DNA of 64,000 nucleotides, from positions 744,001-808,000 of the forward strand of contig JAFEKR010000021.1 of NCBI GenBank assembly GCA_019022495.1, written 5' to 3'. Origin of the DNA: Epichloe hybrida (taxonomy: Eukaryota; Ascomycota; Sordariomycetes; Hypocreales; Clavicipitaceae). Of this stretch, positions 11,998 to 20,895 are shown piece after piece. Position numbers and translations under genes: made by a program. Under the pieces are notes generated by a model. That model was not told where the DNA came from. It did not search any database and saw only the letters and a program-made list of their open reading frames with translations. Each line of letters starts with the position of its first letter. The stretch's first letter is position 1.

Positions 11998-12002
11998 TAT
12001 TA

Positions 12003-12223
12003 GCTATTATTAGCTATTATTAGCTATTATTAGCTATTATTAGCTATTATTAGCTATTATTAGCTATTATAAGCTATTATAAGCTATTATAAGCTATTAT
12101 AAGCTATTATAAGCTATTATAAGCTATTATAAGCTATTATAAGATATTATAAGCTATTATAAGCTATTATAAGCTATTATAAGCTATTATAAGCTATCAT
12201 AAGCTATTATAAGCTATTCCTAT
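12003..12223 (+). repeat. 10-bp tandem array (AAGCTATTAT), right part
   Basis: More than 20 decamers. Units nearest the gypsy are AGCTATTATT, switching near 12065 to AAGCTATTAT. A SINE-like copy then interrupts it, duplicating AAGCTATTCCTAT. The same decamer, in either orientation, is found inside the hAT-like elements at 13316-13630 and 60404-60452. Confidence 0.92.
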
Positions 12224-12495
12224 ATGGATTTGAGTTTGACTGCGGTCGCGAATTATGACTGTATCTTGCGCAATCGCAGCCACAAAGTTTGTCACAAACT
12301 TTGCATTAACTTTTTAGCCCCTAAATTTATAGCTTAAAGCTTATTCCTTTTATGTTTTACCTAACACTATGGTGATTATTGAATTTGGTTGTTATATGTA
12401 GCACTAGCTAGGTATTACTAGTAATTTTTTTGGTTCCTTGAAAATTAGATGCATTGGCCACAGCCAATGACCCTAAAAAAAAATTAAAAATCAAT
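12224..12495 (+). mobile_element. SINE-like retroposon, copy 2 (5'-truncated)
   Basis: A 272-bp copy of the element at 1886-2675, inverted relative to it, with the A-rich 3' end CCTAAAAAAAAATTAAAAAT at the right. It is flanked by the 13-bp repeat AAGCTATTCCTAT (12211-12223 and 12496-12508). About 500 bp at the 5' side are missing, which is what incomplete target-primed reverse transcription gives. It is much less AT-biased than its surroundings (CTGCGGTCGCGAATTATGAC is intact), so it is young or was too short for RIP. Confidence 0.82.
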
Positions 12496-12508
12496 AAGCT
12501 ATTCCTAT

Positions 12509-13029
12509 TAAGTACATTAATAGTTTATTTATAGTTTATTTAATTTAACTACTTTAGTTTAAGGTTATTTTAATTCAGAATAATAACAAATATTAAAAAG
12601 AAATAGTAAATAATATAATAACAAGGTTTTTCTTTAAGTTAAATTAGTAAAATAAAGTATTAACTATAATAGTATTATTATAAAGTTATAATATTATATA
12701 TAACCCTAGTTATAGTAAAATCTTTAAAAAAGTTAGATATTAGAAATTAAGTAACTAATTAAGAAAAATAGTAAATAAAGAAAGTCTTATATTAATATTT
12801 ATAAGAGAATATCTAAGAAAAACATAGCCTTATTAGATATAATATTTCTATTTTTAGTAACAATTACATGTAATTGTGTAGTTGTAGTTGTAATAATTAC
12901 AACTACAACTACAATTAATTACATATACCTAGCAATTACAATTAATTAATTACAGCCTAGGAATAATTACACTACAATTACAAGCTACCCCCCAAAAACT
13001 ACATTAATTACACTACATACAATTCTCTG
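12509..13029. repeat. right arm of hAT4 with TGTAAT-type microsatellites
   Basis: AT-rich, non-coding to about 12855, then short inverted runs of TGTAGT/ACTACA and AATTAC to the terminus at 13029. The terminal CAATTCTCTG is the inverted CAGAG end of the hAT-like family. Confidence 0.6.
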
Positions 13030-13151
13030 CTTACTACTAAGGTACTTTATTTTTTCTTTACTTAATTACTAGTATAAAGCTTCTTAACCTAGTTCTAGAA
13101 GCCTTTTAGGGCCTATTAAGGAAGATATTAAAGCTAGAATAAACTTACTAC
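13030..13151 (+). mobile_element. LINE 3'-tail fragment
   Basis: 122 bp that match 26424-26538, the 3' end of the LINE at 17911-26562 (shared run through TAAGCTTCTTAACCTAG and AGGGCCTATTAAGGAAG). It lies between two hAT-like elements, each abutting a CTTACTAC octamer within it (13030-13037 and 13144-13151). Confidence 0.75.
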
Positions 13152-13235
13152 CAGAGCATTGCAATACAATACAATACAATACATTACACAATACAATACA
13201 TCTAAAATTTTACAATACAATACAATACATGTATT
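13152..13235 (+). repeat. (CAATA)n terminal microsatellite of hAT3
   Basis: Pentamer array immediately inside the left terminus, broken once by TCTAAAATTTTA. The opposite end has the same pentamer in both orientations. Confidence 0.9.
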
Positions 13236-13315
13236 ATTTATATTGTTTTGTATTTTTTTTTCTTTTTTTTAGTTTTAAGTAAATTCCTTAATTATAAGGT
13301 ATATATAGTTAATAT

Positions 13316-13630
13316 AATAGCTTCTAATAGCTTCTTATAATCTTATAATAGCTTATATAGCTTATAATAGCTTCTAATAGCTTATAATAGCTTATAATAG
13401 CTTATAATAGCTTATAATAGCTTATAATAGCTTATAATAGCTTATAGCTTATAATAGCTTATAATAGCTTATAATAGCTTATAATAGCTTATAATAGCTT
13501 ATAATAGCTTATAATAGCTTATAATAGCTTATAATAGCTTATAATAGCTTATAATAGCTTATAATAGCTTATAATAGCTTATAATAGCTTATAATAGCTT
13601 ATAATAGCTTATAATAGCTTACAATAGCTT
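13316..13630 (+). repeat. 10-bp array (ATAATAGCTT) of hAT3
   Basis: About 30 decamers, the reverse complement of the AAGCTATTAT unit at 12003-12223. One unit boundary slips near 13440-13446. The array is more homogeneous at its right half. Confidence 0.93.
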
Positions 13631-13899
13631 ATATATATTATTATAATATATATATTACTTTTATTACTTATATAACTTAAAATATTATTAATGTTAAAGT
13701 TTAATTAAAAATAAATAAGTAATAAATTAATATAATATAAATATAAGTATTTATAAGTAAATTACTATAGAAAAAGCTAGACTTTTTATTTATTTAGTAT
13801 TTAAAGGTTTTTTAAAATATTAATAAAATAAAATTCCTTTCTTTTTTATGTTTTTTAATATTATACTATTTATAATTTTATACTAATAAAAAGTAAGTT

Positions 13900-14340
13900 C
13901 TAATATAACTATAAGACTTACTTAAGTATATTTGTCTCTTTTAAACTAAAATTATATAACTAAGTAAAGAGATTACTATATTTATAGTATAACTAATAAG
14001 ACCCACTTTTAGACCTACTTTTGTATATATGTTTTTTTAGCTAGAATTATATAACTAAGTAAAGAGATAATACTAGGTTTATAGTATAACTAATAGGGTC
14101 CACTTTTAGACCCACTTTTGTATATATGTTTTTTTAGCTAGAATTATAAAACTAAGTAAAGAGATAATACTAGGTTTATAGTAAAACTAGTAGGACCCAC
14201 TTTTAGATCCACTTTTATATATCCTTCTCTTCTTAGCTAAAGTTATATAACTATAAAAAGGGATTATACTTAGTTTTTAGTATTTAACAAGACTTATTTT
14301 TAGACCTACTTTTAAAACCACTTTATAACTAAGTAAGTAA
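13900..14340 (+). repeat. approximately 97-bp minisatellite of hAT3
   Basis: At least four diverged units, with the GACCCACTTTTAGACC core at about 14000, 14098, 14194 and 14291, so the period is 96-98 bp. The rest of the unit has TATATAACTAAGTAAAGAG. The same repeat occurs at 29273-29640 and, inverted, at 52762-53190. Confidence 0.9.
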
Positions 14341-14984
14341 GCTAAAAGTAGTATAAATAATTAAACTTACTTTTAAAGCTTATTTTTTTATTTACTTAAT
14401 ATTAAAAAAAATAGTATATATATTATAATTATTCTTTATATAATATTTCAACCTTTCTTTATAAACTTTTCCTAGGTTTTTTCCTTCTCTTTTAGTTTAA
14501 AAAAGGTTAAAAGCTAATATAATTTATTATAATTATAATAAAATAGCTTAATAGTAAAAGAAGTATTTATTAAATAAGTGTTAATTTTCTCTTTATAATA
14601 AATTCCTTATATATATAAGTATATTTTTATTAGAGTTTTAATCTTATTTATTTAGAATTATAAATTATTTCTTTAGGGTAAATATTATATTTAAAGCAAA
14701 AAAACTATATTAAAACGTATAGTAAATCTTAAAAAAAAGCTAGAAAGATAAAATAACCTTTAAAATATAAAGAATAAATATTACTATAAGTTAAGCCTAG
14801 ATAATACTATTTATAGCTACCCTATATATATATATATAGCTTAATAGTCTAATTAGCTAAACTTTATAATTCTATAACTAAATACCTAAATAGTATACAA
14901 ATTTAAGAATATCTTATTTAGATTACTTTAAAAATCTACTATATAATAAGTATATATACTACCTTACCTTTTTAATAATACATT

Positions 14985-15150
14985 ATATTATATTGTATTG
15001 TATTGTAATGTATTGTATTGTATTGTAATGTATTGTATTGTATTGTAATGTATTGTATTGTATTGTAATGTATTGTATTGTATTGTAATGTATTGTAATG
15101 TATTGTGTTGTATTGTATTGTAATGTATTGTATTGTATTGTATTATAATG
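14985..15150 (+). repeat. internal (ATTGT)n array of hAT3
   Basis: Pentamer array of TATTG/TAATG units, preceded by AATAATACATT as is the terminal array at 15431. The sequence before both arrays is alignable (ATTTAGATTACTT-type), so a duplicated right end is likely. Confidence 0.88.
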
Positions 15151-15440
15151 TATTTTTATAAAATAAATAATTATAATAAATTATAGAAAATAGATATAAG
15201 CATAGGAAGACCCTTAATATATTAAGAAAAAAGCATTCTTTAAAATAGATATAAAAGAATATTACTAAGATATTATATATTTAAAATAAGCTTACTTTTC
15301 TAAATAAGCTTAAACTTTATAGATTTTTAAATAAATGACTACATTATATATAAAAATAAGGATACTATAATTAGATTACTTAAACAAACTACTATATATT
15401 AAATTTATATAATACCCTACTTTTAATTTTCCCTAATAAT

Positions 15441-15588
15441 ACATTGTATTGTATGTATTGTATTGTATTGTATTGTATTGTATTTTTAATACAATACAAT
15501 ACACAATACAATACATAGGGCAATACAATACAATACAATACATCAAAGGGCCAAAAAATACAATACAATACAATACAACAATGCTCTG
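15441..15588 (+). repeat. terminal pentamer array of hAT3
   Basis: (TATTG)n followed by (CAATA)n, forming a large potential hairpin, and ending with the inverted terminus at 15588. Confidence 0.9.
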
Positions 15589-17910
15589 ATTCTAATACAT
15601 ATAAAGTTAAGGCTTTCCTTTATAGTTATAAGCAAGTAAGGATTATATATAAAGGTTTCTATCTAGAGGTTCTCTTTATAATGCTTATAATACGTAACCT
15701 ACTAATGCGTTCCAGCCTCTATAAGTCTATAGAGGGGCTTTATAACCCTTAGAATCATGCTAGGCAGGTAGAGGTGCTATATTTAAATTAGCAAGCGCGC
15801 TAGGATTAGCTACTTTAGTAATATATAGGCCTATACATATGCCTAAAAGATATTATATAGCTAGATAAGGAATTTCCCTTAATCTTACTAATAAGGCTAT
15901 TACAAGAATAAGGCGTTAGCTTGCTTATTAAATCATTAGGGCCTGTGTAAGGATAGCTTATTTCCCTTTATTCTTATATTCTTAGATTATAAGGCGTGAA
16001 TTTTTATAGGGTTTTATTATCTTTCCTTTAATCTTATTAATAATTTAGGAATTAAAGATTTAAATCCTACTATGCTTCTCTTTATTAAATATAATAAATT
16101 TAAATATACCTTACTTAATTAGGGCATTAATCTCTGCTTTTATTAATAGTTTAAAAGGTTTACCTAGGGTCTTAATAATTCCTTCCTTATATAGCTTAAT
16201 TATAAGGGCTAAGTTACTATGTTCTTTTACTAATAAGAAGGTATTAGTTTCTTAAGGTATTATAGGGGGGTTCTTTTAGGGCCTTCTATACCTACGCTTT
16301 AGTAGTATTACTAGTACTATATTCTTATCTTAGGCCTCTTACCCTTCCTTCTTTTTCTTTTCTCTAGGCTTTATTACCTTCTTTATACTAAGATTATTAT
16401 AGTAAGGCCTAATAGAGGTTAACCTAAAGGTCTTTAGGCCTTTAGGTATATTAAGCATATAGCTCTCTCTAGTTATTACTAGGAGCTTATATAGGCTTAC
16501 CTATCCCTTACTTTCTTACTAAACTTAGACCTTTAATCTAAGTAGTAAACTAAGGGTCTTTAAGGTATCTAGGCTATTATATTTAGTAAGGGCCTTATTA
16601 ACCTTCCTAATAGTATAAAGCCTCTTAATCTCTTTAGTAACCTTCTATACTATAATTATATACTATATAATATTAGGTAATAGTAAGGACTTATTTATTA
16701 TATATAAGTAAGCTCTAAAGATAAGGAGTATTAGGATAAGGCTATTAGGGCCTATAGTATTATTTAGGGCCTTTATTACTATTTATAAGGTAATAGGTTT
16801 AGGTATTATAGGATATTCACGCCTAATTATATTATAAGCCCTTTAAAGTAGTCTATAATACCTTTTAACCTTCCTAATACTATAGTATGCTTTAATAAGG
16901 ACTTCCTTAATTAAGATTAATATTAAAGCTATGAATTATTTAAATTTATTACTATAGAAGTTTATTCTAGTATTTATAATAATAAAGTCTAGAGAGCCTA
17001 GGTAAGTATTAATCTAGTATATCTAAAGGGCTTCCTAGGTTATTTTTATAGAGATTTTATTAAGGAATTTTACTACATTAAACACTATAGCTATATCTAT
17101 AGTGTAGAGTGTAAGGCGGTTACTATTAAGATAGAATATATTTACTATTACTTTATAATTAAAGCTATACTTATCCTTAAGGGTAAATTTAAAGTAATTA
17201 AGGCTATTTATATATATCTAGTATTAGTAGTAAAGTCTTATTAGCTTCTTAATAGCCTTAATATTAATATTATGCCCTAATTTATAAAAAACCTTATGTA
17301 ATTATTAGATTAATAAATATCTAAAGTAATAATATGATTGCTATAGCTTACCTTCTATAAGGTAGCTCTAAGCAACTACTTTTTCATTTTATATAAGTAG
17401 TATCTAAGCATGCCCTTACTTATGGATAATAAGGACTTTAATATTTCCTTATTATAGTGTGTTTTTAGAGATATTAAAGTTAATTTATAGATAATCTATA
17501 TTATTAAGAGATAAGAGAAATAAAGTGTTTATTAGTATAACCTAAAAGAGAATATCCCTAAAGGGAGTAAGTATATTAGCTACTCTAAGCATAATAATTA
17601 GTTCTCCTACGCTAAATCTAACTAATACCTTTTTTACTATTAATTTATTAAGCTTTAGTTTAGGCATTTAGCGTTATAAAGCAAGAAATTAAGGGTGCCT
17701 TACTATAAAGAATTTTACAGCTCCTATATTAGGTATAATCCCTTAGAATATTACATAGGAATAGCAATTTTCTAGTATAAATATTACTAGAGCTTTACTT
17801 AAGAGTTCTTGCTTAAAGGGGTCTTCTTTACTTAAACTATAATAAACTACTTAATGTATTAGGAATTAAACTATCCTTTTACTATTAAGTTATATTCTAT
17901 AATTAAAGAA
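15589..17910 (-). pseudogene. copia pol fragment: protease, integrase, RT
   Basis: Aligns over its whole length with 47475-49790 of the intact-length copia on the minus strand. From right to left: the degraded protease motif NTGAA near 17725, an integrase zinc-binding region, integrase core, and the N-terminal part of the reverse transcriptase. It lacks the 3' end (cut at the hAT-like element) and gag (cut at the LINE at 17911). The gag half of a copia element in the same orientation starts on the far side of that LINE (26563), so the two may be one element, though that gag and LTR belong to a different-looking subfamily. Stops are RIP-type. Confidence 0.82.
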
Positions 17911-18059
17911 CCTTCGCACAAACTTCCGCACCGCTCTAAAGGTCCGGAATCGCCTCTAAAATACAAACCACATCAATATTTAAATTCCTCGCCTCCGTTT
18001 ACCCCCCCCCCCCTATAATATTATATCATAACAGAGCTAGTGGCAGGAGTGCGGACGTG

Positions 18060-19511
18060 CTAATAGTAATTAACTTAGGAGAAAGGGGGCTAGTATAAAG
18101 CTACTACTACCTAAATATAGGAATAGGATAGTTTAATATTTAGAGTAGTAAGAATAACCCTATGATAGACTAAATCTAATTTAAATATCTAGATAATATA
18201 AAATACTATAATAAAATCATAAGCCTTATCCCTAGTAATAAAGTTACTTAGGTGTAGCATATTACTAAAGCTATTACTAGATAGGTAATAGACTATGCCT
18301 AAGCTAAAGTAAAGGTAATAAACTATAATAATAGTAATATCTATACTACTAAAGAAGCCCTTAAATAAGCCCTTAAAGAGGCTATTAAAGAAGGAACTAA
18401 AGGAAGTAACACTCTAACCTAGGTAAGTATTACTACTAGCCTAGCTTCTAAATAAATAAATAGCTTACCTCCCCCCCTTTAAATCCCTAGTAGATAGGAC
18501 TAAGAGGTACTTATTAAAGGGAATACTATCTAGGAATTACTCTAGTCTAGGGGTATAGAAGATATAGTAATAGTAGTAAATAGAGCTATAGGCTAGGCTA
18601 TAGTAGTAGTAGCTAGAAGACTCCCTAGTAGGGATATAATTATTACCTTTAAAGAAAACGCTACCTAATATAGAGAAGACTAAAAATAGATTACTAAAGC
18701 ATTTAGGCTAGAGGTGGCCCTTTACTATTATATGCTTAGTATTATTATTAAAGGATTTCTAACTAAACACACCTCTCTTAAGAACCTAGTAATAGAAATT
18801 AGAAAAGCTAATAAGGTAAATATAGTAAAGGTAATAGTAAGATAACCCTAGGGTAAAGGCACCTAAAGAACTACTCTAATACTAGGCCTAGCTAAAGTAA
18901 AAGATACTAATAAGATATACTAAGATAGTATAGTTTTTAAAGTAAAGCTTTTCTAAACTAAACTATATAATAAGACCCTATAACCTTAATAATACTATAA
19001 TTACTTCTAAATAGGCTATATAGCTAAGTTTTATAAGGTAGCACTAAGGTATAGTAGGTATAGAGCTAGCTATTATAAGGATAGAGAGTCCTCCTGCCTT
19101 ATAAAAAATAGATAAGTAAAGGAGAACTATATCCTATACTCTAGACTATACCTAGCCTAGTTAAGAGATTATCCTATCCTAAAAGAGAAGTAAAATACCG
19201 CTAAAGTAAGATATCTTAAATAGCCCTCTTGCTTTACTACCTACTCCCTAAGCAAAGGCTTAACCACACCCTATAAGAGACCTAGTATAGTAGTAGAACT
19301 TATTATTATAGTAAGTAGAAAGAGAGAACACCTTATAAATATAAAACAAAGCGCTAAATAACTAAGATTAGGAAGTATTAGATAATACGCGGAGTGACTT
19401 AGAGCTAGAATAGAGCTAGTATAAGATAGTAGTAACTAATAGCCCCCCTAATTAATATAATAATATTATAAGTCCTTTTCTAGAATATAAATAAGAAGAA
19501 TAAACTAGTAT
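18060..19511 (+). pseudogene. LINE1 ORF1 relic with CCHC zinc knuckles
   Basis: Translated with Gln and Trp stops ignored, the product resembles fungal LINE ORF1 proteins: a helical N-terminus, a middle region with I-V-V-V-A-R-R-L-P-S-R-D-I-I-I-T-F near 18600-18650, and about 18990-19130 a pair of knuckles (Y-Y-N-Y-F-Q-I-G-Y-I-A-K-F-Y-K, where Tyr stands for Cys or His). The conserved C-L-I-K-N and R-D-Y-P positions of the second and third knuckle follow. It would bind the element RNA. Confidence 0.78.
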
Positions 19512-19520
19512 ATATAGCGC
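19512..19520 (+). repeat. 9-bp target duplication of the MULE, left
   Basis: ATATAGCGC, repeated exactly at 22868-22876 on the other side of the transposon. Nine bp is the usual duplication length of Mutator-like elements. Confidence 0.9.
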
Positions 19521-20312
19521 GAGTTCTGCTAATCGGAGCTGTACGGAAAAACCGCAATGATTCGTACCCATAATTGTGATGCGCCCACATCCCACATCCC
19601 ACCCCTTCGCACCTAATTTATATGGGGCGCCATGGCAAAAAAAATATTACGTGATATCGCAAGGCTACGCAAGCAGTCCGCCCACCCGCCCAGCTAGGCA
19701 AATTTCTTCCTCCTTTAATATTAATTATTATAATTAATAAACTTATTAATAACATAACAATCTTTACTACTATTAGCTCTTAAGCTATATTCCCACTTTC
19801 ACAATGCCTTAGATTATTCGTAATACCTATATTTACAATAATATTATTATGCCTTATAGCGTAAAGCTTAATTAATACCACGAAGGCAATAATATCCCTA
19901 AACTACCTACTCCTTTGTAGTTTAGTATGTTTAATAAGCTCTATACCTTTCTATAGTAATAGGGCTATATAAATAGTATAGCCTTTATTAAGAAATCTAG
20001 TAGTAATTATTATAAAGTTAATAAGGCACGTATAGTAACATATATCTTGCTCTATTATAACTATAGCCGCTAGTAGCTTTCTAAATCTCTAGGGATTTAT
20101 TAGGTAGCTACTTACCTTGCTAACTACTTATTTTAATTACGCGTAAGCTATAACTAGTGGATAAATAACACTTAGTCATACGCTATAATCCCTAGATAGT
20201 ATTATTATAATCATAAGCGTTCCCTAGACTCTATAGCTTATCCTATCTATTACCGCTATATAGCAGTATATAAGGCTTTAATTCGCGAGATAACGCTACT
20301 ACAGGGCGTTTA

Positions 20313-20485
20313 TGTGAGGCGCTGTACGTAGGATTGTGGGGCGCGAGGCCCACAGGGCAGCCCACAGGGTGCGCAAGCAACAGTACAGGTCTTAAGTAAT
20401 TGTAAGGTGTAATATTAGCAACGGCTAGCATTGGCAGATCTTTTAGTCTATTAGGATTCCTAGCACACCTTCTAGGTCTCTTATA
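20313..20485 (+). repeat. TRIM copy 2, 5' LTR
   Basis: A 173-bp LTR with TG...TA ends (CA changed). It has a TGCGCAAGCAACAGTACAGG segment where copy 1 has an unrelated, shorter segment, so LTRs of the two copies differ in one block. Confidence 0.88.
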
Positions 20486-20529
20486 ATTATGCTAGCCGTT
20501 ACGGGTCTTCTAGCTAGGCTAGTCCTAGG

Positions 20530-20542
20530 TTCGAATCCCGTG
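20530..20542 (+). promoter_or_regulatory. tRNA T-arm/B-box-like block in TRIM interior
   Basis: GGTTCGAATCCCG is the canonical RNA polymerase III B box as found in tRNA T-arms. It is conserved in TRIM copy 1, where the minus strand near 1270-1315 has it followed by a second TTTGAATCCCG. No complete tRNA cloverleaf can be drawn with confidence. It may be a remnant of a tRNA captured next to the primer-binding site, or an internal promoter. Confidence 0.45.
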
Positions 20543-20722
20543 GGGTGCGGGATTGGCTAGGCTAGGCAGCTTACATTAGGCTCACAGGGCAGGCACGTAA
20601 GTGCTAGGCCTTAGGGGTTCGTAATTACTGATTATCCGAAGGCCACGGGTGCTAGGCTAATCCCTAACTAGATAGTGGTAGCGCGCTAGCTTGGGACAAG
20701 CCCTAGGGAAGGGAAGGATAAT

Positions 20723-20895
20723 TATAAGGCGCTGTACGTAGGATTATGGGGCGTAAGGCCCACAGGGCAGCCCACAGGGTGCGCAAGCAACAGTACAGGT
20801 CTTAAGTAATTGTAAGGTGCAATGTTAGCAACGGCTAGCATTGGCGGATCTTTTGGTCTATTGGGATTCCTAGCATACCTTCTAGGTCTCTTACA
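20723..20895 (+). repeat. TRIM copy 2, 3' LTR
   Basis: A 173-bp LTR ending CTCTTACA. Differences from the 5' LTR are few and are transitions. Confidence 0.88.

Larger units (their letters stand above)
3638..13029 (-). mobile_element. hAT-like satellite element (hAT4), left end lost, heavily nested
   Basis: Removing the gypsy insertion (4199-11997) and the SINE-like copy (12224-12495) leaves about 1.3 kb of AT-rich DNA: a non-coding arm (3638-4121), a 10-bp array (4122-4198 continued at 12003-12223), and a right arm with TGTAAT/TGTAG-type microsatellites ending AATTCTCTG at 13029. Read inwards that terminus is CAGAGAATTG, matching the CAGAG termini of the other family members. The next 8 bases (13030-13037) are CTTACTAC, the same octamer seen beside two other members. 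The left end was removed or covered when the copia element ending at 3637 inserted. No transposase is present, so it is non-autonomous. Confidence 0.6.
13152..15588 (+). mobile_element. hAT-like satellite element (hAT3), complete ends
   Basis: A 2.44-kb non-coding element. Left end CAGAGCATTG, right end CAATGCTCTG, exactly inverted over 10 bp. Order inside: (CAATA)n microsatellite, 10-bp array, approximately 100-bp minisatellite, unique AT-rich DNA, (ATTGT)n array, second AT-rich arm, (ATTGT)n/(CAATA)n end. Short CAGAG-type termini suggest the hAT superfamily; no transposase is encoded. The left octamer is CTTACTAC but the right is ATTCTAAT, and the flanks are a LINE and a copia element, so either one end was rearranged or the element recombined with another copy. 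Its terminal region appears duplicated internally. Confidence 0.72.
20313..20895 (+). mobile_element. TRIM-like LTR miniature element, copy 2
   Basis: A 583-bp element with 173-bp direct repeats (20313-20485 and 20723-20895), TGTGAGGC...TCTTACA termini, and the 5-bp duplication GTTTA (20308-20312 and 20896-20900). A purine tract GGGAAGGGAAGGATAAT lies immediately before the second LTR, so the sense strand is plus. The 237-bp interior is non-coding, GC-rich, and starts about 45 bp before a GGTTCGAATCC block. It interrupts the MULE transposase. The open frame 20243-20431 on the opposite strand merely runs across its LTR and is not a gene. Confidence 0.88.

Noticed and set aside
13316..13630. 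CRISPR-like array
   Set aside because: The repeats are uniform decamers with no spacers, and the organism is a eukaryote.
15000..15150. Telomeric repeat array
   Set aside because: The unit is ATTGT/TAATG, not TTAGGG, and it lies inside a transposon with its inverted end nearby.
13144..15596. Clean hAT insertion of hAT3 with its own 8-bp duplication
   Set aside because: The flanking octamers CTTACTAC and ATTCTAAT do not match and the flanks belong to different elements, so a simple insertion cannot be claimed.
17998..18014. Run of about 14 C as a promoter or recombination signal
   Set aside because: Isolated homopolymer in the supposed LINE1 leader, with no other evidence for function.
20243..20431. 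62-codon open frame on the minus strand
   Set aside because: It spans the border between MULE interior and TRIM LTR, so it is a product of the insertion.
20525..20560. Complete tRNA gene
   Set aside because: Only the T-arm-like block fits; no matching acceptor stem, D-arm and anticodon arm can be placed around it.
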